In this document: piece after piece, positions 7,945-18,322 of the stretch
Layout of the letters: every line of letters starts with the position of its first letter
Numbering within the stretch: position 1 is the first letter of the stretch
The notes under the pieces: generated by a model
The model's database searches: none
What the model was told of the DNA's origin: nothing
What the model saw: the letters and a program-made list of their open reading frames with translations, nothing else
Program-made: the position numbers and the translations under genes
DNA from: CAZCFB01 sp964511535
GTDB taxonomy: Bacteria > Myxococcota_A > Polyangia > GCA-2747355 > CAZCFB01
Direction of reading: 5' to 3'
Assembly: GCA_964511535.1 (NCBI GenBank)
Contig: CAZEFW010000013.1
Location: forward strand, 1 to 64,000
Length of the DNA stretch: 64,000 nt

Positions 7945-8661
7945 ATGACCGAGAAGATCCTCATCATCATCCCCACATACAACGAGTGCGATAACATCCG
8001 TCCCCTCACGGCCGCGATCCAACAGCGCCTGCCGGAGGCCCACCTGCTGTTCGTGGACGACGCCTCCCCGGACGGCACAGGCGTGCTGGCGGACTCCCTC
8101 GCCGAAACGGACGACCGGATCCAGGTTCTACACCGCGCCGGCAAGCTCGGACTCGGCACGGCCTACATCGACGGGTTCCGCTTCGCCCTTGACCGGGACT
8201 ACGAGTACATCTTCGAGATGGACGCCGACTTCTCGCACAACCCCGACCACCTGCCCGCGTTCCTGGCCGCAGCCCAGGGCGGCGCCGACCTGGTGCTCGG
8301 CTCCCGCTACGTACCGGGGGGCGGCACCGTGAACTGGGGGGTCAGCCGCAAGATCATCAGCCGCGGCGGGAGCCTTTATGCCCGGACCATCCTGGGGGTC
8401 AAGGTCAAGGACCTCACCGGCGGCTTCAAGTGCTTCCGGCGACGGGTGCTGGAGGCCATCGACCTGGACTCGATCCGCTCCGAGGGCTACTCGTTCCAGG
8501 TGGAGATGACCTACCGGACCCTGCGCCACGGCTTCTCGGTGCAGGAGGTGCCCATCACCTTCGTGGACCGAAGGGTGGGGCAGTCGAAGATGTCGCGGGA
8601 CATCTTCCTCGAGGCGATCTGGATGGTCTGGAAGCTGCGCCTGGGCGGCGACGGCAGCTAG
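7945..8661 (+). CDS. Polyprenol-monophosphomannose synthase-type glycosyltransferase (GT2)
   Basis: A 238-residue single-domain GT-A enzyme without a C-terminal membrane extension. Motifs are IIIPTYNE at 7-14, FVDDASPDGT at 36-45, the metal-binding EMDADFSH at 91-98 and GSRYVPGG at 119-126, the pattern of dolichol-phosphate mannosyltransferases. It would load a sugar from a nucleotide donor onto a polyprenyl phosphate at the inner membrane, supplying periplasmic glycosyltransferases. The ATG at 7945 is chosen because the family N-terminus starts there; a TTG 39 bases upstream is possible. The sugar (mannose or glucose) cannot be read. The stop codon abuts a structured repeat element. Confidence 0.88.
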   Translation: MTEKILIIIPTYNECDNIRPLTAAIQQRLPEAHLLFVDDASPDGTGVLADSLAETDDRIQVLHRAGKLGLGTAYIDGFRFALDRDYEYIFEMDADFSHNPDHLPAFLAAAQGGADLVLGSRYVPGGGTVNWGVSRKIISRGGSLYARTILGVKVKDLTGGFKCFRRRVLEAIDLDSIRSEGYSFQVEMTYRTLRHGFSVQEVPITFVDRRVGQSKMSRDIFLEAIWMVWKLRLGGDGS

Positions 8662-8814
8662 GCACCGATCAGGTAAAGGGACCGAGCCAGGCGAAGCAAC
8701 TGGAATCACAGGCGCGAAGCGAGGAGGGAGCTTGCTTGTGGCAAGCGACCGACGAGCGACAAAGCCTGTGGTTTCAGGGGCGAGTCTGGGGACGGGAGTT
8801 AACCTGTTCGGTGC
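8662..8814. repeat. Structured intergenic element, copy A
   Basis: A 153-base element filling the gap between the glycosyltransferase stop and the convergent gene's stop. Its ends are inverted: GCACCGA (8662-8668) and TCGGTGC (8808-8814). Inside are nested stems: CCAGGC (8687-8692) with GTCTGG (8784-8789), ATCACAGGC (8705-8713) with GCCTGTGGT (8764-8772), and a small hairpin CTTGC/GCAAG (8731-8745). Copies B (26694-26847) and C (43728-43872, minus) share the core, including GACCGACGAGCRACAAAGCC. There is no room for a transposase. It may act as RNA or as a mobile palindromic repeat. Confidence 0.85.
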
Positions 8815-8816
8815 TT

Positions 8817-9779
8817 CTAGCTGCCGCTCCCCTCCAACAGGGCCTCCAGCCACGCGCCGAAGGCCTCGGTGCGCACCACGGCGTGGGCCACAGGGGTGGC
8901 GCGCTCCAGCGCCAGGTCGCGCACGGCGTCCTCCACGCCGAGCTCCGCCAGCAGGGCCCGCATGCTCTTGCCCGCCTCGCGCTCCAGCCCGGCCCGCAGC
9001 TCACCCCGCAGGGCCTCGCGCACCTCTTCTCTCGCCAGGTTGTGCGCCAGGAGCCGCGGCACCAGGGCCCAGATCTCGTCGGTGGGCATCTTGGCCAGCT
9101 CCTCGTAGAAGAAGCTCACCTCCCTGCGCAGAGCCTTGTCGAACAGGTCGGCGCGCATGGCGCCCTGGAGCTTCAGCCCTCCGTCGGAGGAGGCGAGCTC
9201 GACGATCTTGCCGGTGAGGCGCGCCATGGACTGGTCCAGGAACTCGCGGACGCGCTGCTCCATCCCCTTCTCCAGCCCCTTGCCGGCGGCCCCGAGCAGC
9301 CCCTTGCCAGCGCGCTTGCCGAAGGCGCCCACCAGGCCGGCGGCGCCCGAGAGCCCGGGCAGCTTGCTCCGCTGCAGGAACCCGAGCAGGGCCTCCTGCA
9401 CCACCGCGCCGAGCATGGAGCGCACGGCTTTCTGATCCACCAGGTCCTGGATGATCTCGGGGTTGATGGGCAGCGGCCGCTGCAGCAGCGCGGCCATCTC
9501 CGGCACCATCTCCCCGGGCACCGCCGCGGACACCGGCTCCGCGGTCTGGCGGGCCCTGGTCCGCTCGCGGGCGGCCGCCGGCTTCAGGTAACGGTCGATC
9601 ACCTCGGAGGTGACCCCCTCGCTCAGGGCGGCGTCCACGGCCCGGACGATCCACTCCACCTCCACGAGGTGGTCCACCGGCAGGTCGAGCACCGCGTCCA
9701 CCGCCAGGGTCACCAGGTCGTCCAGGGCCCCGCCCTCGGCCTTCAGCGCCTCGAGCAGGTCTTTTTCGGAAAGGGCCAT
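8817..9779 (-). CDS. Hypothetical helical protein, last gene of the sensor operon
   Basis: A 320-residue, mostly helical, Leu/Ala/Glu-rich soluble protein with no signal peptide and no family I recognise. Residues 1-70 are acidic, 70-100 are Arg/Pro-rich, and a Gly/Lys-rich stretch at about 150-172 (GKRAGKGLLGAAGKGLEKGM) could be a flexible or membrane-proximal linker. The remainder has repeated RVREFL and LRAGLER-like amphipathic helices. Its ATG overlaps the stop of the NtrC-type regulator (ATGA), so it is translated from the same message as the regulator, kinase and binding protein and is probably a target or modifier of that pathway. The stop lies two bases from the structured repeat. Confidence 0.75.
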   Translation of the reverse strand: MALSEKDLLEALKAEGGALDDLVTLAVDAVLDLPVDHLVEVEWIVRAVDAALSEGVTSEVIDRYLKPAAARERTRARQTAEPVSAAVPGEMVPEMAALLQRPLPINPEIIQDLVDQKAVRSMLGAVVQEALLGFLQRSKLPGLSGAAGLVGAFGKRAGKGLLGAAGKGLEKGMEQRVREFLDQSMARLTGKIVELASSDGGLKLQGAMRADLFDKALRREVSFFYEELAKMPTDEIWALVPRLLAHNLAREEVREALRGELRAGLEREAGKSMRALLAELGVEDAVRDLALERATPVAHAVVRTEAFGAWLEALLEGSGS

Positions 9780-11155
9780 CAGGCGTCCTCCTCGTACTGC
9801 CGCAGCTTCTTCCAGAGCGTGGTGCGGTTGATGCCGAGCACCTCGGCGGCGCGGGTCTTCTGGCCCCCCACCTCCTGCAGCATATGCTCGATGTGGTGTC
9901 GCTCCACCTCCTCCAGGCTCTGGCCCTCGAAGGGATATGGCGGCGGCGCCAGGCGCGGGGCCTCATCGGCAGGGGCAGGGTCCACCGGCCCGTCGGCCAC
10001 GTCGGCCACGTCGATTACCGGGTCCGAGCTCAGGATCACCGCGCGCTCCATGACGTTCTCCAGCTCCCGCACGTTGCCAGGCCAGGGCTGGGCCCGCAGG
10101 TGCTCCAGCGCGCCGTCGGTGATCCCCTCGATGCGCTTGCGCGCCTTGAGGGCCGAGGCCCGCAGGAACCGGTCGACCAGCAGCGGGATGTCCTCGCGCC
10201 GCTCCCGCAGCGGCGGCACCCGCAGCCCGACCACGTTGAGGCGGTAGAACAGGTCCTCACGGAAGCGCCCCTCTTCCACCGCCTCGGTCAGCTCGCGGTT
10301 GGTGGCGGCCACCACCCGCACGTCGACCCGGCGGGTCTCCAGCCCGCCCACCGGCTTGACCTCGCCCTCTTGCAGCATGCGCAGCAGCTTGGGCTGCAGG
10401 TCCAGGGCCAGCTCGCCCACCTCGTCCAGGAAGAGGGTCCCCTTGTCCGCCGTGGAGACCAGGCCCATCTTGCTGGCGTGGGCGCCAGTGAAGGCGCCGC
10501 GCACATGGCCGAACAGCTCGCTCTCCAGCAGGGTGCCCACCAGGGAGCCGCAGTTCACGGTGACGAAGGAGCGCGCCGCGCGCAGGCTGTGGACATGGAT
10601 CGCCCGGGCGAACAGCTCCTTGCCGGTGCCGCTCTCGCCCTGGACCAGCACGGTGGTGTCGGAGCGGGCCACCTTGCGGGCCGTCTCGAACAGCTTGCGC
10701 ATGGCAGGCGAGACGCCCACGATGCTGTCGAGGCCATGCTTGGAGCGCAGGTCCCGGCGCAGCCGCTCGTTCTCCTCGGCCAGCCGCCGCTCCTTGAGCG
10801 CGCGGGCCACCACCAGGCGGATCTCGTCGGGGGTGAACGGCTTGGTGATGTAGTCCCGGGCGCCCTCCTTCATGCCGCGCACCGCCGTGTCGATGCTCGG
10901 GTAGCCGGTGACCAGGATCACCACCTGATCCGGCCGGTCGGCCAGCATCCGACGGCACAGCTCGATCCCGTCCATGGCGGGCATCTTGATGTCGGCGAGC
11001 ACCACGTCGTACTCGCCCTTGTTGAACATGCCGAGCGCCACGGGCGCGGAGTCTGCGGTGTCCACCTGGTAGCCAGCGCGACGCAGGATGTCCGCGCTGA
11101 GGGTGCGGACGCCGCGCTCGTCATCCACTACGAGGATCGAAGCTGAAGCGGTCAT
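9779..11155 (-). CDS. NtrC-family sigma-54-dependent response regulator
   Basis: A 458-residue regulator in three parts. The receiver domain (about 5-120) has ILVVDDE, phospho-acceptor Asp55 in VVLADIKMPAMDG, and KPF. The AAA+ domain has Walker A GESGTGKE, the sigma-54 contact loop GAFTGA, Walker B GTLFLDEVGE and RLNVVGLRVPPLRER. The C-terminal Fis-type helix-turn-helix is TRAAEVLGINRTTLWKKLRQY. Phosphorylation by the co-operonic kinase should drive sigma-54 promoters. The start is the ATG at 11155, where the receiver begins; a TTG 18 bases upstream is an alternative. The stop overlaps the next gene's start. A 51-base gap separates it from the unknown gene upstream. Confidence 0.94.
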   Translation of the reverse strand: MTASASILVVDDERGVRTLSADILRRAGYQVDTADSAPVALGMFNKGEYDVVLADIKMPAMDGIELCRRMLADRPDQVVILVTGYPSIDTAVRGMKEGARDYITKPFTPDEIRLVVARALKERRLAEENERLRRDLRSKHGLDSIVGVSPAMRKLFETARKVARSDTTVLVQGESGTGKELFARAIHVHSLRAARSFVTVNCGSLVGTLLESELFGHVRGAFTGAHASKMGLVSTADKGTLFLDEVGELALDLQPKLLRMLQEGEVKPVGGLETRRVDVRVVAATNRELTEAVEEGRFREDLFYRLNVVGLRVPPLRERREDIPLLVDRFLRASALKARKRIEGITDGALEHLRAQPWPGNVRELENVMERAVILSSDPVIDVADVADGPVDPAPADEAPRLAPPPYPFEGQSLEEVERHHIEHMLQEVGGQKTRAAEVLGINRTTLWKKLRQYEEDA

Positions 11156-11206
11156 GCAGGCATTTGAAGCCAAACCGGCCCGACGGTCAACGGGCAGTGG
11201 TGGAGA

Positions 11207-12262
11207 TCACCCCGGGCCAGCCTCCCGGATGCGCTGCAGCGCGGCCTGCACGGCGTCCTCGTCGAGCACCCCCTCCGCCGTCGCCGCGGCATCCATGGCC
11301 TCGAACACCCGGCTGTTGCCCCAGCTGCGCTGGTAGCCCGCATCGCCCAGCAGCAGGACCCGCTCACCGTCGAGGGCCGGGATGTCCGCGGGCACGCCCT
11401 CGTTCCAGACCCAGTGGTCGCTGCCGGCGGGGCCCTGGTCCATGGCGCCCGCCCCCAGGGCCGTCCAGGCGTAGAGGTCCCAGGCGCCGGACACGGTGTC
11501 CGGCAGCTCCTGCGGCCCGGCCCCCCGCGCCACCGCCACCCAGTCCTGCGGCGGCGGATCCCCTGGCAGGATCCCTCCCCCGAGCAGGGTGTCCATGAGC
11601 ATCACGTGCAGCTGGAAGTTGTCGGCGATGCCCGAGATGCGCAGGCGGGCGCCGCGGCCCTGCCGCGGGTGCAGCACCAGCAGCGGCTCATCGTCCAGCA
11701 CCTGCAGCAGGGTCCAGACGAAGGCGCCGCCCCCGTCGTGGCGGCGCAACACGTCGGCGGCGCCTGCCAGCTGCGCGCGGACCAGCTCCCGGCCCTCGGC
11801 GGACGGGCTGAACACGGCCACCGTGGGCAGGTAGAGCGTGTGCAGGGCGGTCCAGGCCGCGTCCCCCTCGGGCTCTTCGGCGGCGGCGCGAGCCCGCGCC
11901 TCGGGGTCGCTCACCGGGTCATGCTCCTCGTCGGTGCGCTGCGCCTCCAGGCGCTCCAGGAAGCGGTCCATGGGGCCCAGGGCCCGGGCCAGGATGGCCG
12001 CCAGCGGCAGGAACGCGGGCCGCGGGTCGGCGCCGGACTCCACCAGCGCGCCAGCCACCAGGGCGCCGAAAGCGGCGCGCCCATGATCCTGCAGGGGCGT
12101 GATGCTCCGACAGAGCAGCGAGAGGTAGAGATCCGGGGCGCCGGCGCTCTGCTCCAGCAGCACCGACGCCGCGTCCCGCAGCGCCTCGTTGTCCGCGTCG
12201 GGGCTCTGCAGGGCGGCCATGAACCCTGCCACGAGGCGACGGTACGGCGTGGTCGCGTCCAT
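11207..12262 (-). CDS. Hypothetical protein between kinase and regulator genes
   Basis: A 351-residue protein with no signal peptide or membrane span and no recognised family. The N-terminal about 125 residues are helical and Ala/Leu-rich, then an acidic, disordered stretch (about 112-135, RTDEEHDPVSDPEARARAA) leads to a mixed alpha/beta C-terminal part with many Trp and Gly (DHWVWNEG, GDAGYQRSWGNSRVF). The ATG immediately follows the kinase stop with no gap, so it is in the same operon. Position between sensor kinase and regulator suggests it modulates phosphotransfer or is a cytoplasmic partner; that is inference only. Confidence 0.72.
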   Translation of the reverse strand: MDATTPYRRLVAGFMAALQSPDADNEALRDAASVLLEQSAGAPDLYLSLLCRSITPLQDHGRAAFGALVAGALVESGADPRPAFLPLAAILARALGPMDRFLERLEAQRTDEEHDPVSDPEARARAAAEEPEGDAAWTALHTLYLPTVAVFSPSAEGRELVRAQLAGAADVLRRHDGGGAFVWTLLQVLDDEPLLVLHPRQGRGARLRISGIADNFQLHVMLMDTLLGGGILPGDPPPQDWVAVARGAGPQELPDTVSGAWDLYAWTALGAGAMDQGPAGSDHWVWNEGVPADIPALDGERVLLLGDAGYQRSWGNSRVFEAMDAAATAEGVLDEDAVQAALQRIREAGPG

Positions 12263-14451
<2,189 letters not shown>

Positions 14452-14455
<4 letters not shown>

Positions 14456-15768
14456 CGGTCCCCTCCGGCGTCAGGGGTCTGCAGCGGGGGGCCGAGCAGC
14501 CGGCGCCAGGCGCGGGCCACGCCGTCGAGGGCCTCGGCGGGGGTCGCGTCCCCGCGGAGCACGGCCTGCACCGCCGGCGTGAAGTCGTCGAAGATGCGCG
14601 CCATGGCAGGGTGCCGTGGCCGGCCCCGTGTCTGCTTGAGCGCCGCCGCGAAGTCACCCACCAGGCGATTGGATCGCACCGCGGTCTGGTGGTACGCAGC
14701 GCGCAGAGCGGGCAGCAGGTGGCTCTCGCCGGCGAACTGCACCTGCGCCTCCATCCCGGCCAGGGCGGCGGCGAGCTTCCACGCCTCGGCCGGCTTGCGG
14801 GCGCACTTGCTCACCATGTACCCGTGGCCGGAGAAGGGCGCGATGGGCTTGCCCGAGGGGCCGAGCGGGAAGGGCGCGATGCCGAGCTTCTGCATGTCGC
14901 GGAAGGCGGGCTGCTCCAGCAGCGAGGCGATGGCCCACGGGCCGTTGGCGATCATGGCCACGTCCCCCCGGCCGAACAGGCGGGTCATCTCGCCGTAATC
15001 ATCCGACGGCTTGCTGTTGGGTGGGCCGGCGCCCTCTGCCCGGATCAGACCGCCGTAGCGCGCCAGGGCACGCACCGCCGGCGGGCGGTTGATGAAGATC
15101 TGCCGCGTGGTTGGGTCCAGCAGCGCGCCGCCTTCGGCCCAGAGGAAGGGGAGGAACCAGTACGCCTCCCCTCGCACGAAGAAGCCCCACCGGCGACCGC
15201 CGCCGGGCTGGCCAGCGGTGTCGCCTGCCGGGGCGGCGCCGGTCAGCTCTCTGGCCCGGGCCACCAGGCGGCCAAGGGTGCGCGGCGGGGAGGGCACGAG
15301 GTCGGTGTTGTAGAGCAGGGCCAGGCAGTCGAGGCTGGCCGGCAGCATCCATCGCTTGCCCTGGTAGCGGGCCGCCCTGGCCGCCCGGGGCAGGTAGCTC
15401 GCCTCGCGGATCAGCCCGTCCGGGACCGGGTGCACCAGGCCCCGGCTGGCCAGCTCCGCCACCCAGGGCAGCTCGGCCCGGAACAGGTCGGGGGCGCTGT
15501 CCCCGCAGCGCGTGGCCGCCCGACGCAGCTCGTTCTGGGCGCGGGCGAAGGGGATCACGGTGGCGTGGACAGCCAGCTCCGGGCGCTGTGAGCGGATCCT
15601 CGCCAGCAGCCGGTTCAGGGTGGCGGTCTCGTCGGGGTTGAAGGTGTGCCAAAGGTTGAGCACCACCGAAGGAGGCGGGGCAGCGCTCGGCCGGGTCGCG
15701 CGCTTGCAGCCGGCCAGGACCGGGCCACAGCACAGGAGCAGCAACAGGATGCGGTTGACGGGGCGCAT
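14452..15768 (-). CDS. Extracellular solute-binding lipoprotein (sugar-type, family 1)
   Basis: A 438-residue lipoprotein: signal peptide with lipobox VLAGC (Cys21), then a MalE/UgpB-like periplasmic binding fold. Family features are VLNLWHTFNPDET near the N-terminus, a YNTDL element, the Trp-rich RGEAYWFLPFLWAEGGALLD, and GDVAMIANGPWAIASL followed by PFSGHGYMVSK. No ABC permease or ATPase gene follows, which is the odd point. Instead the gene opens an operon of sensor kinase, unknown, NtrC-type regulator and unknown, all coupled by overlaps. The simplest reading is that it serves as a sensor subunit rather than a transport subunit. The ligand is probably a sugar or oligosaccharide, which is uncertain. 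Confidence 0.88.
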
Positions 15769-15797
15769 GAGATTCGACTAACCCTACCAGCGTTGCC

Positions 15798-15846
15798 GTC
15801 CACTGTTGACTGTCGACTGTCGGCTGTCGACCGTTGTCTGTAAACT
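15798..15846. repeat. Seven-unit GTCGACT heptad array in divergent promoter region
   Basis: Seven consecutive 7-base units (GTCCACT, GTTGACT, GTCGACT, GTCGGCT and three more) run from 15798 to 15846, nearly filling the 86-base gap between the divergent starts of the binding protein (15768) and the TPR membrane protein (15855). The same heptad in opposite orientation recurs at 38942-38997 and in part at 21345-21372. Promoter elements must lie within or beside it. Confidence 0.75.
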
Positions 15847-15854
15847 GGAGCCCC

Positions 15855-16730
15855 ATGAGCACGAGCATCGGCAGGAGCGAACCGGAGCTGAGCCGGGAGG
15901 TCGGCGAGCTGAAGCGGCAGGTCACCGAGACTCGCAACCAGATGATCAAGACCGCCAACAGCTTCGCCAACCTGACCTCGGAGGTGCACGAGATCAGCCG
16001 ACAGCTGCAGGCGCAGCGGCGCGGCGTGCACTTCAACTCCATGGTGGCCTACATCATCTTCGTGGTGCTCGTGGCCGGGGCGGCGTACCTGATGTACACC
16101 AGCCGCATCGAGCGGGTGGACTTCGAGAAGGGGGTGCTGGCCCGGGAGCGCGCGGCGGCGCGCAGCAAGCTGGAGACGGTGCTCAAGCAGGTTGAGAAGC
16201 GTCGGGAGACCGAGCTGCGGGCGCTGGCGTTCTACCGGCTGAGCCAGTCGGGCAAGGTGATGGCCGCCTTGAAACAGTACCCCGAGATCGCGCAGATGCC
16301 GCTGTCGGCGGTGGAGTCAGCGCTGTTCCAGGGGTGGGCGACCCAGACCCGATCCCGGCTGTCCCACGCCGCCTACACCGACGCCATGAAGGCCATCGAC
16401 CGCCGGCAGTGGAAGGAGGCGGTGATCAAGTTTCAGCGCTCGGTCACCTTCGTCCCGCGGCCGAACCACGAGGCGTCCCTGCGCTACTACTACGGCATCG
16501 CGCTCAACCGGCTCGGCAGCTACCCCGAGGCGGCCGCGGAGCTGGAGCGGGCCATCGAGGTGGGGGCCGAGAAGAGCGTCAACCAGGAGGTGCGCTACTA
16601 CCTCGGCTCGATCTACGAGACCATGGGGCAGTTCAAGAAGGCGCGCGCGGCGTACGAGGCGTACATGCGGCGGTTCCCCAATACCAGCCAGGCGCGGTCG
16701 GCCAAGCGGCGGCTACGGCAGCTGGACTGA
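15855..16730 (+). CDS. Single-pass membrane protein with coiled coil and TPR domain
   Basis: A 291-residue protein. Residues 8-55 form a cytoplasmic coiled coil (LKRQVTETRNQMIKTANSFANL), a transmembrane helix spans about 63-82, a second helical stretch covers 85-125, and TPR-like repeats fill about 185-285 (EAVIKFQRSVTFVPRPN, ALNRLGSYPEAAAELERAIEVG, YETMGQFKKARAAYEAYMRRFP). The architecture resembles YbgF/CpoB-like envelope-assembly helpers, with the TPR part probably periplasmic. The ATG at 15855 is preferred over an upstream TTG because GGAG precedes it. It is transcribed away from the sensor operon and ends in a palindrome shared with a convergent penicillin-binding protein gene. Confidence 0.8.
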   Translation: MSTSIGRSEPELSREVGELKRQVTETRNQMIKTANSFANLTSEVHEISRQLQAQRRGVHFNSMVAYIIFVVLVAGAAYLMYTSRIERVDFEKGVLARERAAARSKLETVLKQVEKRRETELRALAFYRLSQSGKVMAALKQYPEIAQMPLSAVESALFQGWATQTRSRLSHAAYTDAMKAIDRRQWKEAVIKFQRSVTFVPRPNHEASLRYYYGIALNRLGSYPEAAAELERAIEVGAEKSVNQEVRYYLGSIYETMGQFKKARAAYEAYMRRFPNTSQARSAKRRLRQLD

Positions 16731-16762
16731 ACGGCGGCCTGCAGCCGCCGATTGCCAGAATG

Positions 16763-16804
16763 AAAGTGTCAAGGTAGGGGGTCAGACCCCACCACTTGAC
16801 ATTT
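16763..16804. repeat. REP-like palindrome between convergent genes
   Basis: TGTCAAG (16767-16773) pairs with CTTGACA (16795-16801), and an inner GGGGT/ACCCC stem (16778-16782 with 16786-16790) closes a CAG loop. It lies in the 104-base gap between two convergent stops. The compact two-step palindrome resembles REP elements mobilised by RAYT transposases, though no such gene is in the window. It may also slow or stop transcription. Confidence 0.6.
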
Positions 16805-16834
16805 TAGCGGGGGAGGACCCGGGGGTGCTGGGCC

Positions 16835-18109
16835 CTAGCGCAGGGCCAGCTTCTCCTGCTTCTTGGCGCGCTCCTTCTTCAGCTCGAAGTACTTCTGCAG
16901 CAGCATGCGCGCGGCGGTGTGGGCCTTGATGCGCCACTTGGCAGGGTTGCCCAGCAGGACGGCGAAGGCGATCTCCGGTTTTTTCGCCGGGGCGAAGCCC
17001 ACGAACCAGCTGTAGTGCAGGAAGGGGTCCTTGCGCGACAGGGAGCCGGTCTTGCCGCCGACCTTGATGTCGCCCAGGTAAGCAGAGCCGCGGCGGGGCT
17101 TGAACGCCTTGCGGGCGGTGCCCATGGTGGTGGTGCGGACCATCATCTGGCGCAGCTTGCGCGCCGCCTGGTGGCTCAGGACGCGCCGACCCTTGAGGCC
17201 CTCGCCGTTCTCCACGGCGCCGTCGGGCTGGACCACGCGTGAGACCAGGCGCGGCCACCTGAGCACGCCGCCGTTGGCGGCGACCCCGGCGATGACCGCG
17301 CCGTGCATGGCGCTGATCTCGGTGTGCCAGAAGCCCGCGGACACCCGGGCGAGCTCCAGCTTGTCCGACGGGATGGACGCCTTGCTCGGCTTGACGGGGA
17401 GGCTGAAGGGGATCGGCTTGTTGAAGCCGAAGCGCTCGGCCCAGCGCTTGAGCTTGCTGCTGCTGAGGTACTTGAGGGTCAGCTTGGCCATCACCGGGTT
17501 GACCGACTTGGCCACCGCGTAAGAGAGGGAGCGGCACGCCGTGTCGAGGCGAGGGTTGTCGACGATGTTGCTCATGCGAAGGCCTCGCAGGCCGCCGTGG
17601 TAGCAGACGGTGGTGTCGGCGGGCACGCCGCGCGCCAGCAGCGCTGCAGCGGTGACGACCTTGAACACCGAGGCCGCCGGAGCCCAGGGGGTGAGGGTGA
17701 GCGCCTCGGTGTCCACCTTGCGGTCCCGGGAGGAGTGCCCGGCCAGGGCCAGGACATGGCCGCTGGACACCCGGGACATCACCATGGCGCCGTAAGGCAG
17801 CTCGTAGCGCGCCATCAGCTTGCGAGCGTGGGCCTGCAGGTCGGCGTCCAGGGTCGTCTCCACGCGGGTGCCGTCGGGCATCACCTGGACCATGCGGCGG
17901 CCTTCTGCTTTGAGCGCGTCGAGATCGAGCTGGTCTTTCCAGGAGACCTTGGCAGGAGGGGGCGCGGGCTTGCGGGCTCGTTCGACAGACAGGGAGGGCT
18001 GTTTGGGCTGGTCCGGGCCGTCCTGGTGGGCCACAACGGCTCCGGTGGCGAAGATGGACAGGATCGCAAGCGCACAGGCCCCAGGCCTTTTAGCAAAAAA
18101 GCCAAACAT
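16835..18109 (-). CDS. Penicillin-binding protein, single transpeptidase domain
   Basis: A 424-residue secreted or membrane-anchored D,D-transpeptidase. Residues 8-28 are a hydrophobic signal/anchor, followed by a Pro/Lys-rich linker. The catalytic domain has Ser147 in the SVFK tetrad (147-150), SVN at 202-204 and KTG at 353-355, the three penicillin-binding signatures in proper order. It cross-links peptidoglycan in the periplasm. The large N-terminal pedestal domain typical of high-mass class B PBPs such as FtsI is absent, so it is a short form. The C-terminus is Lys-rich (KKERAKKQEKLALR). Convergent with the TPR membrane gene; a small palindrome lies 20 bases upstream of the start. Confidence 0.9.
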   Translation of the reverse strand: MFGFFAKRPGACALAILSIFATGAVVAHQDGPDQPKQPSLSVERARKPAPPPAKVSWKDQLDLDALKAEGRRMVQVMPDGTRVETTLDADLQAHARKLMARYELPYGAMVMSRVSSGHVLALAGHSSRDRKVDTEALTLTPWAPAASVFKVVTAAALLARGVPADTTVCYHGGLRGLRMSNIVDNPRLDTACRSLSYAVAKSVNPVMAKLTLKYLSSSKLKRWAERFGFNKPIPFSLPVKPSKASIPSDKLELARVSAGFWHTEISAMHGAVIAGVAANGGVLRWPRLVSRVVQPDGAVENGEGLKGRRVLSHQAARKLRQMMVRTTTMGTARKAFKPRRGSAYLGDIKVGGKTGSLSRKDPFLHYSWFVGFAPAKKPEIAFAVLLGNPAKWRIKAHTAARMLLQKYFELKKERAKKQEKLALR

Positions 18110-18128
18110 TTCAAGCTCCTGAATGAAG

Positions 18129-18143
18129 ACCTACATTGTAGGT
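18129..18143. promoter_or_regulatory. Palindrome upstream of penicillin-binding protein gene
   Basis: ACCTAC and GTAGGT form a perfect inverted repeat with a 3-base centre, 20 bases upstream of the PBP start codon. It could be a dimeric operator or a leader hairpin overlapping the ribosome site region. The rest of the 213-base gap (18110-18322) holds only G-rich runs and no gene that I can see. Confidence 0.35.
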
Positions 18144-18322
18144 GATGTGGGGATCTGTGTCAAAAAAATGCCCTGCTTATAAGGATAGGGTGGGGGTTCC
18201 CCGGGTTTATCGGGGGGTTGTCGAGGGTTAACTGGGGGTCGTCGGAGGTATGCGGAGGAAATCGGACGCGTCCACGTCCACGTTGGGTTTGTTGCGGAGG
18301 CTTTATTGTGTCCGGGAGATTG

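Noticed and set aside
8740..8800. Conserved peptide VASDRRATKPVVSG in short frames at three places
   Set aside because: It is the translation of the conserved core of structured elements A-C; stops and frames differ around it and the conservation follows base pairing, not codons.
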